From positions 1 through 22,711 of the forward strand of contig JACRDZ010000140.1 of assembly GCA_016212735.1 (NCBI GenBank): 22,711 nt of DNA, in the 5' to 3' direction. Origin of the DNA: Candidatus Firestoneibacteriota bacterium (lineage in GTDB: Bacteria; JACRDZ01). The first letter of the stretch is position 1; every line of letters starts with the position of its first letter. A program made the translations under genes and the position numbers. Below the pieces are notes generated by a model. It had not been told where the DNA came from. It saw nothing but the letters and a program-made list of their open reading frames with translations, and ran no database searches. Below, piece by piece: positions 8,938 through 15,939 of the stretch.

Positions 8938-9363
8938 ATGAAACATTTTTATGAATCAAAAAGCGATAAACAGACACAGAAAATTGCAAAACAACTTACA
9001 AATAAATTAGTGCCGGGTGATATAATACTTCTTTTTGGAAATATCGGTGCAGGGAAAACATGTTTTGTTAAAGGTATAGCTTGTGGATTAAATATTGATC
9101 CTCTTATTGTTACAAGTCCTACATTTATTATCTTGAATGAATATAAAAGCAAAATATCTTTAAATCATTTTGATTTTTATCGGATGACTAGTTTTGAAGA
9201 AATTGAAAAAATAGGTTTTTTTGATTATATAGAATCAAATGCAATTACAGTAATAGAATGGCCTGAAAAAGTTGAAAAATATATCAAAGAAAGATGTTAC
9301 AAAATAATAATAGATGTTGTGAAAGACAATGAAAGAAAAATAAATATAATCTCACCAAAATAA
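8938..9363 (+). CDS. tsaE: tRNA threonylcarbamoyladenosine biosynthesis ATPase TsaE
   Basis: TsaE is the small ATPase that drives cycles of the bacterial TsaB-TsaD-TsaE complex, which puts threonylcarbamoyl on A37 of ANN-decoding tRNAs. The 141 residues carry Walker A GNIGAGKT (34-41), the switch-like region TSPTFIILNEY (59-69), NHFDFYRM (76-83) and the conserved VIEWPEKVE (105-113). The length is normal. The ribosome site is weak, and the gene starts five bases after the accA stop, so translational coupling is likely. tsaB follows after 18 bases; the partner tsaD is not in the window. Confidence 0.95.
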   Translation: MKHFYESKSDKQTQKIAKQLTNKLVPGDIILLFGNIGAGKTCFVKGIACGLNIDPLIVTSPTFIILNEYKSKISLNHFDFYRMTSFEEIEKIGFFDYIESNAITVIEWPEKVEKYIKERCYKIIIDVVKDNERKINIISPK

Positions 9364-9381
9364 ATATTAAAGGCAAAAAAG

Positions 9382-10086
9382 ATGTGGATTCTTGGAATAG
9401 ATACTTCAACTTGTATTGGGAGTATAGCTTTATTAAATATAGATAATTCAAAGAGAGAAAAAATTGTTTCTGAATTCACATTAGATGTTGATACAACACA
9501 TTCTTTCCGTCTTCTTCCTGCAGTAGATATAATGCTAAAATTTTCAGAAATAACTGTTAAAAATCTCGATGGTATAGTTGTATGTATTGGACCAGGATCT
9601 TTTACAGGAATTCGAATAGGAATCAGTACAGCAAATGGATTATCAAATGCTTTAAACATACCAGTTGCAGGTGTATCAAGTTTAGAAGCTTTAGCACATA
9701 ATTTATTTGGAGTAAAAGGTTATATTTGTCCGATAATAAATGCAAGAGCTACAGAAATATATACATCAATTTATAAGTCTGAAATAAAAGAAATACATGA
9801 AATTGATTGTCCCAGAACTATAAAAACAGAGGATTTATCAGATTATATTGATCAAAAATGTAAAGGTAATAGTAAAATATTTTTTATTGGGGATGGAGCT
9901 TCTGTTTATTATAAAATAATTATGAAACAATTGAATAAAAGAGCTGTTTTTGTGCCTTTTTATATAAGCTCGGCAAAAGCAGGAATTTTAGCAAGTATAG
10001 GGAGCAGGAGAATTACAAGCGAAAAATATATATTTGAAAAAAATATTATTACCCCTCTCTATTGCAGAAATCCCAAATTCATATAA
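9382..10086 (+). CDS. tsaB: tRNA threonylcarbamoyladenosine biosynthesis protein TsaB
   Basis: TsaB is the inactive ASKHA-fold partner that holds TsaD and TsaE in the t6A-forming complex. The 234-residue protein opens with ILGIDTSTCIGSIAL (3-17), carries the family hallmark IGPGSFTGIRIG (69-80), and continues with VAGVSSLEALAHN and CPIINARATEIYTSIY. It lacks the metal-binding His pair of TsaD, as expected for TsaB. A modest AAGG site lies before ATG 9382. It is the last gene of the probable accA-tsaE-tsaB operon and is followed by an AT-only hairpin. Confidence 0.95.
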   Translation: MWILGIDTSTCIGSIALLNIDNSKREKIVSEFTLDVDTTHSFRLLPAVDIMLKFSEITVKNLDGIVVCIGPGSFTGIRIGISTANGLSNALNIPVAGVSSLEALAHNLFGVKGYICPIINARATEIYTSIYKSEIKEIHEIDCPRTIKTEDLSDYIDQKCKGNSKIFFIGDGASVYYKIIMKQLNKRAVFVPFYISSAKAGILASIGSRRITSEKYIFEKNIITPLYCRNPKFI

Positions 10087-10090
10087 AAAA

Positions 10091-10115
10091 AATTTATATA
10101 CAAAATATATAAATT
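10091..10115. terminator. AT-only hairpin after tsaB, possible weak terminator
   Basis: AATTTATATA (10091-10100) and TATATAAATT (10106-10115) form a perfect 10-bp stem around CAAAA, five bases after the tsaB stop. With no G-C pairs and no long T-run on the + strand, it would be a weak terminator or simply 3'-end protection. Confidence 0.3.
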
Positions 10116-10163
10116 AATAAAACAAATTGCATCTAAAATATTTTTGTGATATATATTATATAA

Positions 10164-10260
10164 TAAATTAAAGTATAGGAATTTCAAAGTTATTAGTTTT
10201 AAGTAGTAAGTTATAAGTTTAGAACTAAAAACTTAAGACTTAAAACTAAATTAAAGTATA
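10164..10260. repeat. Palindromic element flanked by 14-bp direct repeats
   Basis: TAAATTAAAGTATA occurs at 10164-10177 and again at 10247-10260. Between them is a perfect 12-bp inverted repeat, TTAGTTTTAAGT (10193-10204) with ACTTAAAACTAA (10238-10249), and further imperfect complementarity inside. The segment AAGTATAGGAATTTCAAA (10171-10188) recurs exactly at 17649-17666. The layout suggests a small non-coding mobile element, but low complexity means some of the match could be chance. Confidence 0.45.
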
Positions 10261-10294
10261 TAACTTAAGAACCAATTTTACGAGGAGAATAGCA

Positions 10295-11114
10295 TTGAAA
10301 CGTAAAATTACTAATTTGTTATTTTTTATTTTATTTATTACAATTTTTTTAAGTTATCGTTTCACTCTGGCAGCTACAACTTCTGGCACATTAACACAAG
10401 ATGAAAATTGGTCAGGGACAATAAATATTACAGGTGATGTTATTGTACCAAATGATGTTACATTAACTATAGAACCTGGCACTACTTTAAATTTCGACTT
10501 TCTATCTGACGATACCTCAGGAGGTGATGACACATCTTTATCTGAAATAATCATTAATGGTGGATCATTAATAGCAGAAGGTACGCCTCTAAATCCAATA
10601 GTGTTCACCTCAAGCTCTGGGAATCCATTAATAGGTGACTGGTATGGGATAAAGTTTGTACAGAGTCTTGGTAATACATTAAGCCTGGATTATGTAACAG
10701 TGGAATATACTAAAGAACATGGCATTAAATATTACTGTGACGTGGCAGGAGTGTTTACCGCAAGTATCAAACATAGTACATTCAGATATGGAAATGGGAA
10801 AGGAATATATTTAGACATACGAAATATATAATGACAATTCACAGGCAATAGATGCGAGACATAATTGGTGGAATACAACAGCAATAGCAGAGATGAATGC
10901 AGGGAATAATCCCAAAAATATATCTGTGATATATGATGTGTATGATAAAAATGATAAAGGCACAGTAGATTATGAAGGATGGCTGAGTGAGAGCTTAATT
11001 ATTAGTGATCCTCCTGTATCGTATATAGTAGAGCCATTGGATGGACGGACAATAAGAGCAAAAACATATACAATAACAGGAGTGTCATCAGCGAGAGAAA
11101 GTAAAACAAAATAA
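10295..11114 (+). pseudogene. Secreted right-handed beta-helix protein, frameshifted and truncated
   Basis: The start is TTG 10295 with AGGAG at 10283-10287. The first 178 codons (to the TAA at 10829-10831) give a signal peptide ending near FTLAA, then beta-helix text: GTINITGDVIVPNDVTLTIE, GTPLNPIVFTSS and GDWYGIKF. Coding then continues in another frame, open from 10815, with AIDARHNWWNTTAIAEMN and VIYDVYDKNDKGTVDYEGWL. The N-W-W segment before a closing D-rich stretch is typical of the end of such helices. A final segment (PLDGRTIRAKTYTITGVSSA) looks like the start of an Ig-like domain but stops after a few more codons at 11114. The helix is short, so several rungs seem to have been lost along with the frame. 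Intact relatives are exported surface proteins. A sequencing error could explain the shift but not the short C-terminus. Confidence 0.7.
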
Positions 11115-11117
11115 TAA

Positions 11118-11222
11118 TTAAGTATGTTTAGTGTTTTGATCCTTTTTTCTGGTAACAAGAAGAGCAAATATTAAGGCAACAATAGCAATAATCGCAAGTG
11201 AAGCTGTAACTAAATTAACCAT
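11118..11222 (-). CDS. Small single-span membrane protein, 34 aa
   Basis: The ATG is at 11222-11220, with AAGGAGA at 11231-11237 placed for good initiation; the stop is at 11118-11120. The product reads MVNLVTASLAIIAIVALIFA, then LLVTRKKDQNTKHT: one hydrophobic helix of about 20 residues and a basic tail, so the C-terminus is probably cytoplasmic. It begins two bases after the 65-residue gene, whose last codons contain its ribosome site, so the two should be co-translated. I do not recognise a family. The strong ribosome site is the main evidence that it is real. Confidence 0.6.
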   Translation of the reverse strand: MVNLVTASLAIIAIVALIFALLVTRKKDQNTKHT

Positions 11223-11224
11223 TT

Positions 11225-11422
11225 TTAAGTCTCCTTAAAAAGAATTATAGCGGTTAAATATATTATAAAAGCAGCTATAAGTGCAATAACATAATGCAAT
11301 GTTTTAATTGGTGAATTAGGTATTAATCCACCAATAATATACACAGCACTAATAGTTTTAGATATATCAAGAAGAAATTTTGCTGTTTGTTCTTTTTGAT
11401 TTTTGTTAAAATTAATATCCAT
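11225..11422 (-). CDS. Small two-span membrane protein, 65 aa
   Basis: The polar N-terminus (MDINFNKNQKEQTAKFLLDI) leads into two hydrophobic segments, about residues 24-34 and 42-62 (HYVIALIAAFIIYLTAIILF), ending FKET. The shape resembles DUF6722-type small membrane proteins, whose function is unknown; the link is by eye only. No ribosome site precedes the ATG at 11422-11420. A possible promoter, TTGATT (11456-11451) and TAATAT (11434-11429) with 16 bases between, would start RNA almost at the ATG, giving a leaderless message. The gene is oriented against its neighbours and heads a two-gene minus-strand unit between a decayed beta-helix gene and a lipoprotein gene. Confidence 0.6.
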   Translation of the reverse strand: MDINFNKNQKEQTAKFLLDISKTISAVYIIGGLIPNSPIKTLHYVIALIAAFIIYLTAIILFKET

Positions 11423-11428
11423 AAAATA

Positions 11429-11456
11429 ATATTAGCATAATTGTAAAAAGAATCAA
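11429..11456 (-). promoter_or_regulatory. Candidate promoter of the two small minus-strand membrane genes
   Basis: Read on the minus strand, TTGATT (11456-11451) and TAATAT (11434-11429) are 16 bases apart. The -10 element ends six bases before the ATG, so transcription would begin at or next to it. AT richness makes chance matches common. Confidence 0.3.
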
Positions 11457-11467
11457 GCAAAATTTTG

Positions 11468-11482
11468 TTAATGAGACATTAA
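11468..11482. promoter_or_regulatory. Palindrome TTAATG-AGA-CATTAA between divergent genes
   Basis: A 15-bp palindrome with 6-bp arms lies between the minus-strand small genes and the lipoprotein gene at 11508. It is a plausible regulator site by size and position only. Confidence 0.25.
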
Positions 11483-11507
11483 ATACTATTAGAGAGGGAG
11501 GAGAAAA

Positions 11508-13616
11508 ATGGAAAAGCTGGTGAGAAATAATGGACTGATTTTATCTTTTGTTATAATTTTTACAATAATTTTAACATTTGGCTGCAGTTTAAGTAAAAAA
11601 AGTGATAATGATAAAAAAACAAATCCTAATGCTTCAAAATATAGGCCTGTTATTAATTCACTTGATAAATATGAAGCCAGACCAGGAGATAATTTAATAG
11701 TTGAAGGTGATTATTTTGGTATAAAGCGTGATACAAGTTATGTAAAATTTAATACTACAAAAGCTATTAAATATAGTGATTGGCAAAAGAAAAAGATTAA
11801 TCTGCTTGTCCCAGCAAATGCAGAATCAGGTCATCTTGTAGTTGTTACTTCAGGTGGTACTTCTGATCCTGTGAATTTCAGAGTTCTTTATCCTCCAGCA
11901 ATCGAGAGCTTTTCACCTTATAGAGCTAGATATGCTTACGATACTGTAATTATTAATGGTAAATATTTCGGTACCACATCTTTGCATCTTGATGGTAAAG
12001 TAAAAATAGGACAAACATCTTTATCATCAGTTGAAATTAATTCAATATCTATTAATAATTGGAGCGATACACAGATTAAATTTATAGTACCTGCGGGAGT
12101 CCCTTCAGGACATATTTATTTAGCAACGAAAATTGGTATGGACAGTACTCAAGATAATATAAGAATTGTAAAAGAACCTGTAATAGCAAATGTTAATATT
12201 AATCCTGTTTTTGTCGGGCAACTACTTAATATATATGGAACAGATTTTATTGCCCCATCAACCGGAAGTAGTGATCCCCCTTCTATCAATGAAAAAGTTA
12301 CAATTACGGATACTATAGGGACAATAAATACAATCCCTACTGTTTATTGGAGTGATGATGAAATTAGAGTATTTATTGGAGATACTGATAAATTTAAATC
12401 AGGGAAACTGGCAGTAAATACTTACATAGGGAAAAGCAATGAAATTGATTTGAAAATCATGAAGAATATATCTGGTTGGAATAAAGAAAATATAGATAAT
12501 TCGTATTATACTAATGATACTACAAATTATACTACTGCAATATATGATTCTTCAAATAATAAATTACATATAGCTTATACAGTTACAGAAAGTACAGGTA
12601 TTAATTATTTAAAATATGCAACCAGTAATCTAAATTCTAATATCTGGAATATTCAAAAACTCGATAGTACAGTTATTGCGCCTAATATGGTAATAAATAA
12701 TATTGGATTACCCAGAATGCTATATTATACTGAAAGAAATACAATTAAATTTGCAGATCTTTCTTCTTCAGGAATATGGGAGACGACAACTATAGATGGT
12801 ACAACAAATACAAAAAAGCTGACAAATCCATCAACTGCAATTGAAATCGATCCAAGAGGGATAGTTTATCTTGCATATAATTTAAGAGATATTGTTTCAT
12901 CAAGACAGTTAATAAAATTTGCAAAAATAGATACCACAGGTATTGTTACAAAAAAGCAATTATTCAGTGATACAACAATTTGCACTCAGATAGCATTATG
13001 TCTTAATAAAGATAATTTACCATTTATTGGCTCTAATATTGGTTATGATATTTTATATGTATTTAATAAATTGAATAGAATTAAATATTTTGAAAGTACT
13101 ATAACTGGATGGAATACAACAGAAGTTAAGAAGGGTTATGGCAATCTTGATTATTTAGATTCCTCTGCAACATTTGGCGGCATTGATTTAAAAAGAGATA
13201 ATAATGGAATCATTCATATGGCTCTTGTTGATGGAACGACAAAATTTATTGATGATTGGCCAGTTGATGGTGGTGTTTTTTACTCTTCTTCAAAAAATGG
13301 ATTGGATAAACTTAGTTCAATTTACACTGCAAATAACTATTTTAATAAATGGAATAATTTTGTATCTATGGCAATTGAAAAAAATGTTCCTCATTTTATC
13401 TATACAGCTATTATTGATAATAGATATAATCTTTATTATACAAAATATGATTCAACTAATGTGATATGGTCGCAATCAGATCTAATTGCTGCTAAAGTAG
13501 ATATTTCACAAAGCAGATTTTTGTTTGATAAAAATGGGAAAATACACATATTTTATTTTGATTCGGGGTTATTAAAACATATTAATAGGTATGAAAGCAC
13601 GATTACTAAATATTAG
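11508..13616 (+). CDS. Lipoprotein with three IPT/TIG domains and a propeller-like C-terminus
   Basis: This 702-residue protein starts at ATG 11508 after a strong GGGAGGAG site. A signal peptide ends in a lipobox, LTFGC, with Cys26 as the probable lipidated residue, followed by a polar linker rich in Ser, Lys and Asp. Three Ig-like IPT/TIG domains follow at about 46-127, 129-222 and 223-318, marked by phrases such as PVINSLDKYEARPGDNLIVE, YDTVIINGKYFG and GQLLNIYGTDF. Residues 320-702 hold five or six blade-like repeats with core strands such as KLHIAYTV, GIVYLAYNL, GIIHMALVDG, VPHFIYTAI and KIHIFYFDSG, most likely a beta-propeller. It is probably anchored to the outer membrane or cell surface and involved in binding or adhesion; no enzyme motif is visible. 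guaA starts 15 bases downstream. Confidence 0.8.
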   Translation: MEKLVRNNGLILSFVIIFTIILTFGCSLSKKSDNDKKTNPNASKYRPVINSLDKYEARPGDNLIVEGDYFGIKRDTSYVKFNTTKAIKYSDWQKKKINLLVPANAESGHLVVVTSGGTSDPVNFRVLYPPAIESFSPYRARYAYDTVIINGKYFGTTSLHLDGKVKIGQTSLSSVEINSISINNWSDTQIKFIVPAGVPSGHIYLATKIGMDSTQDNIRIVKEPVIANVNINPVFVGQLLNIYGTDFIAPSTGSSDPPSINEKVTITDTIGTINTIPTVYWSDDEIRVFIGDTDKFKSGKLAVNTYIGKSNEIDLKIMKNISGWNKENIDNSYYTNDTTNYTTAIYDSSNNKLHIAYTVTESTGINYLKYATSNLNSNIWNIQKLDSTVIAPNMVINNIGLPRMLYYTERNTIKFADLSSSGIWETTTIDGTTNTKKLTNPSTAIEIDPRGIVYLAYNLRDIVSSRQLIKFAKIDTTGIVTKKQLFSDTTICTQIALCLNKDNLPFIGSNIGYDILYVFNKLNRIKYFESTITGWNTTEVKKGYGNLDYLDSSATFGGIDLKRDNNGIIHMALVDGTTKFIDDWPVDGGVFYSSSKNGLDKLSSIYTANNYFNKWNNFVSMAIEKNVPHFIYTAIIDNRYNLYYTKYDSTNVIWSQSDLIAAKVDISQSRFLFDKNGKIHIFYFDSGLLKHINRYESTITKY

Positions 13617-13631
13617 GAGTTAAATATTTAT

Positions 13632-15182
13632 ATGCAGGACAATTTTTATGAAGATAAAATTATAATACTTGATTTTGGTTCACAATATACTCAGCTTATT
13701 GCAAGACGTATTCGTGAAAATAAAATTTATAGTGAAATTCATCCTTATAATATTTCTATTGATAATATAATAAAACTGAATCCAAAGGGAATAATTCTTT
13801 CAGGAAGCCCGAAAAGCGTATATGAGGAAAATGCTCCTATAGTGAATATCAAAATATTTTATCTGGGGATTCCTATTCTTGGTATCTGCTATGGTATGCA
13901 GCTTATGAATTTTTTACTGCATGGTGAAGTAATAAAAGCTGATAGGCATGAATATGGGGAAGCAAGGCTTTTTATAAATAATCCATCAGGTCTTTTTGCC
14001 GGGTTAGATAGAGAAATACTTGTATGGATGAGTCATGGAGATTATATTTCTAAATTGCCGCCGGGTTTTAATATTATTGGTCATACGAAAAATACTCCGA
14101 TGGCAGCTGTTGCAGATGAAAAACGCAAGCTTTTTGGACTTCAGTTTCATCCGGAAGTTATTCATACTCCGCTTGGAAAGAATATTTTAAAGAATTTTGT
14201 TTATGAAATATGCGGTTTGAGAGGCACCTGGACTATGGAAGCATTTATCAATCATACTGTAAAAACTATAAAAGAAAGAGTTGGGGATAGAAAAGTTGTA
14301 TGTGCATTAAGTGGAGGTGTGGATTCTTCAGTTACAGCAGTACTTGTTCATAAAGCTATTGGTGATAATGTTATATGTATATTTGTGAACAATGGATTAT
14401 TGCGAAAAGGAGAAAGCAAAAAAGTAATTGATATATTTAAAAATAATTTTCAAATAGATTTACATTATATTAATGCTGAAGATAGATTTCTGGAAAAGAT
14501 TAAAGGGGTTGTTGACCCTGAACAGAAGCGTAAAATTATAGGACATGAATTCATTGCCATATTTGAAGAAGAAGCTTCACATTTTGGTGATATAAAAATT
14601 CTTGCACAGGGGACACTTTATCCTGATGTAATTGAGAGCATATCAATAAATGGTCCATCAGCAAAAATAAAGTCTCATCATAATGTTGGCGGTTTACCGT
14701 CTAATATGAATCTGGAGCTATTGGAACCTTTAAAAGAATTGTTCAAGGATGAAGTCAGAGAATTAGGGAAGGAACTTGGTATGGCTAATGAACTCATATA
14801 TAGACAGCCATTCCCTGGACCAGGACTTGCAATACGTGTTATTGGAGAAATAACTGTAGAAAGGCTTGAAATATTAAAAAATGCAGATATGATTGTTATA
14901 GAAGAAATGAAAAAAAGTGGTATTTACTATAATGTCTGGCAGTCATTCGCTATATTATTGCCGATAAAAACAGTTGGTGTTATGGGGGATGATAGGACAT
15001 ATGATAATGTAATAGCTTTAAGAATAGTTACAAGTGTAGATGGAATGACTGCAGACTGGGCTAAAGTTCCATATCTTGTGTTAAGTGAAATATCTAATCG
15101 AATAGTTAATGAAGTTAAAGGTGTTAATAGAGTTGTATATGATATAACATCCAAACCACCAGGAACTATTGAGTGGGAATAA
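13632..15182 (+). CDS. guaA: GMP synthase (glutamine-hydrolysing)
   Basis: GuaA converts XMP, ATP and glutamine to GMP in purine synthesis. The 516 residues cover the full enzyme. The class I glutamine amidotransferase domain has the nucleophile Cys86 in GICYGMQLM and the His173/Glu175 pair in GLQFHPEV. The ATP pyrophosphatase domain has the P-loop SGGVDSS (227-233). The dimerisation domain ends with [17 protein letters not shown], the normal C-terminus. AGGAG at 13615-13619 is 12 bases before the ATG, rather far, so initiation may be modest. The gene follows the surface lipoprotein closely although the functions are unrelated, and it precedes the phasin-like gene by 31 bases. guaB is not in the window. 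Confidence 0.98.
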   Translation: MQDNFYEDKIIILDFGSQYTQLIARRIRENKIYSEIHPYNISIDNIIKLNPKGIILSGSPKSVYEENAPIVNIKIFYLGIPILGICYGMQLMNFLLHGEVIKADRHEYGEARLFINNPSGLFAGLDREILVWMSHGDYISKLPPGFNIIGHTKNTPMAAVADEKRKLFGLQFHPEVIHTPLGKNILKNFVYEICGLRGTWTMEAFINHTVKTIKERVGDRKVVCALSGGVDSSVTAVLVHKAIGDNVICIFVNNGLLRKGESKKVIDIFKNNFQIDLHYINAEDRFLEKIKGVVDPEQKRKIIGHEFIAIFEEEASHFGDIKILAQGTLYPDVIESISINGPSAKIKSHHNVGGLPSNMNLELLEPLKELFKDEVRELGKELGMANELIYRQPFPGPGLAIRVIGEITVERLEILKNADMIVIEEMKKSGIYYNVWQSFAILLPIKTVGVMGDDRTYDNVIALRIVTSVDGMTADWAKVPYLVLSEISNRIVNEVKGVNRVVYDITSKPPGTIEWE

Positions 15183-15213
15183 TATATTGAATAATAAATA
15201 GGGGGGTGAAAAT

Positions 15214-15525
15214 ATGGATTTCATAAAAAAGATGATGTCAGCTGGTTTAGGTGCAATGATTATGACAGAAGAGAAAATTAATGAGACAATCGATGAATTG
15301 GTAAAAAAAGGTGAGTTGTCTGAGAAGGACGGTAAGAGTGTACTTAAAGATATTATGGATCGAATGGAAGAAAACAAAAAATTTATTGAAGATAAAATAA
15401 CAGAACAATTTGAAAAGTTATTTAAAAAAGCTAACATTGTAACGACAGAGGATTTTGAAAAATTAGAAAAAAGAATAGAAAAATTAGAAAATTTACTCAG
15501 AGAAAAAAATAAAGAATCTAAATAA
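15214..15525 (+). CDS. Phasin-like coiled-coil protein
   Basis: This 103-residue protein starts at ATG 15214 after a strong AGGGGGGTGA site. Its opening, MDFIKKMMSAGLGAMIMTEE, and the charged helical remainder (ELVKKGELSEKDGKSVLKDI, then FEKLEKRIEKLENLLREKNK) match the small phasin-superfamily proteins sometimes annotated as polyhydroxyalkanoate granule-associated. The last 35 residues form heptads of a coiled coil. Nothing in the window makes or degrades PHA, so a granule role is unsupported. Such genes are often found beside AarF/UbiB kinase genes, as here (next gene at 15940 across the repeat cluster). That association is from memory. Confidence 0.75.
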   Translation: MDFIKKMMSAGLGAMIMTEEKINETIDELVKKGELSEKDGKSVLKDIMDRMEENKKFIEDKITEQFEKLFKKANIVTTEDFEKLEKRIEKLENLLREKNKESK

Positions 15526-15547
15526 TTTGAGTGACAGGGTGATAGTG

Positions 15548-15763
15548 CTAACTATTACCCACAAGTCTGAAAATGCTTGTGGGAGTAAGCTTGAAATTTG
15601 CAAATATTTCATTGGCAATTGAGCATTGACAATTGAGCATTATAATTCAATTTATATTAATAACGTCTAATGTTTTCAAAGGATTTAAACCTTAATTCTC
15701 AATTCTCAATGCTCAATTGCCAATTGTCAATGCTATTTACCCCGACTTGTGGGTGATAGTTAG
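15548..15763. repeat. Nested palindromic repeat cluster (outer 20-bp arms)
   Basis: Arms of 20 bases at 15548-15567 and 15744-15763 are complementary except for one position that would be a G-U pair in RNA. The left arm also forms a local hairpin, CCCACAAG (15558-15565) with CTTGTGGG (15576-15583). Inside, GGCAATTGAGCATTGA (15614-15629) is inverted at 15706-15721, and GCATTGACAATTG (15623-15635) at 15721-15733. The AATTGAGC/CAATTG words recur many times. No ORF or RNA gene is visible. A 24-base segment, 15629-15652, recurs exactly at 22685-22708. It is probably a composite of small non-autonomous elements. Confidence 0.75.
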
Positions 15764-15782
15764 GGTGATAGGTAATCGGTCA

Positions 15783-15893
15783 GTTATTGGGGGATTTGTC
15801 ATTGCGAGGAGTTTTATCCCGAAATAAACCCATTGAGATTGCTTCGCTTCGCTCGCAATGACAGATTCCAAAATGTAAATTTCCCCCAATAAC
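15783..15893. repeat. Two-level palindrome with GTCATTGCGAG ends
   Basis: Outer arms GTTATTGGGGGA (15783-15794) and TCCCCCAATAAC (15882-15893) enclose inner arms TGTCATTGCGAG (15797-15808) and CTCGCAATGACA (15852-15863). Each pair is 12 bp and perfect. The inner unit, with GATTGCTTCGCTTCG beside the right arm, resembles a dispersed intergenic repeat seen in many unrelated bacterial genomes (from memory). It looks like one palindromic element inserted within another, 47 bases before the ubiB start. It could form a strong hairpin in the ubiB leader. Confidence 0.75.
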
Positions 15894-15939
15894 ATGCTGT
15901 CGCTCTGTTGTTATACTGTTATATAAGAGGGAATGCTTT

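Noticed and set aside
13204..13464. Alternative + strand frame within the IPT lipoprotein gene
   Set aside because: It is an out-of-frame shadow of the propeller-coding region with a low-complexity hydrophobic product.
15548..15763. CRISPR array
   Set aside because: The ATTGAGC-type words repeat, but spacing is irregular, units are inverted as well as direct, and there are no uniform spacers or cas genes.
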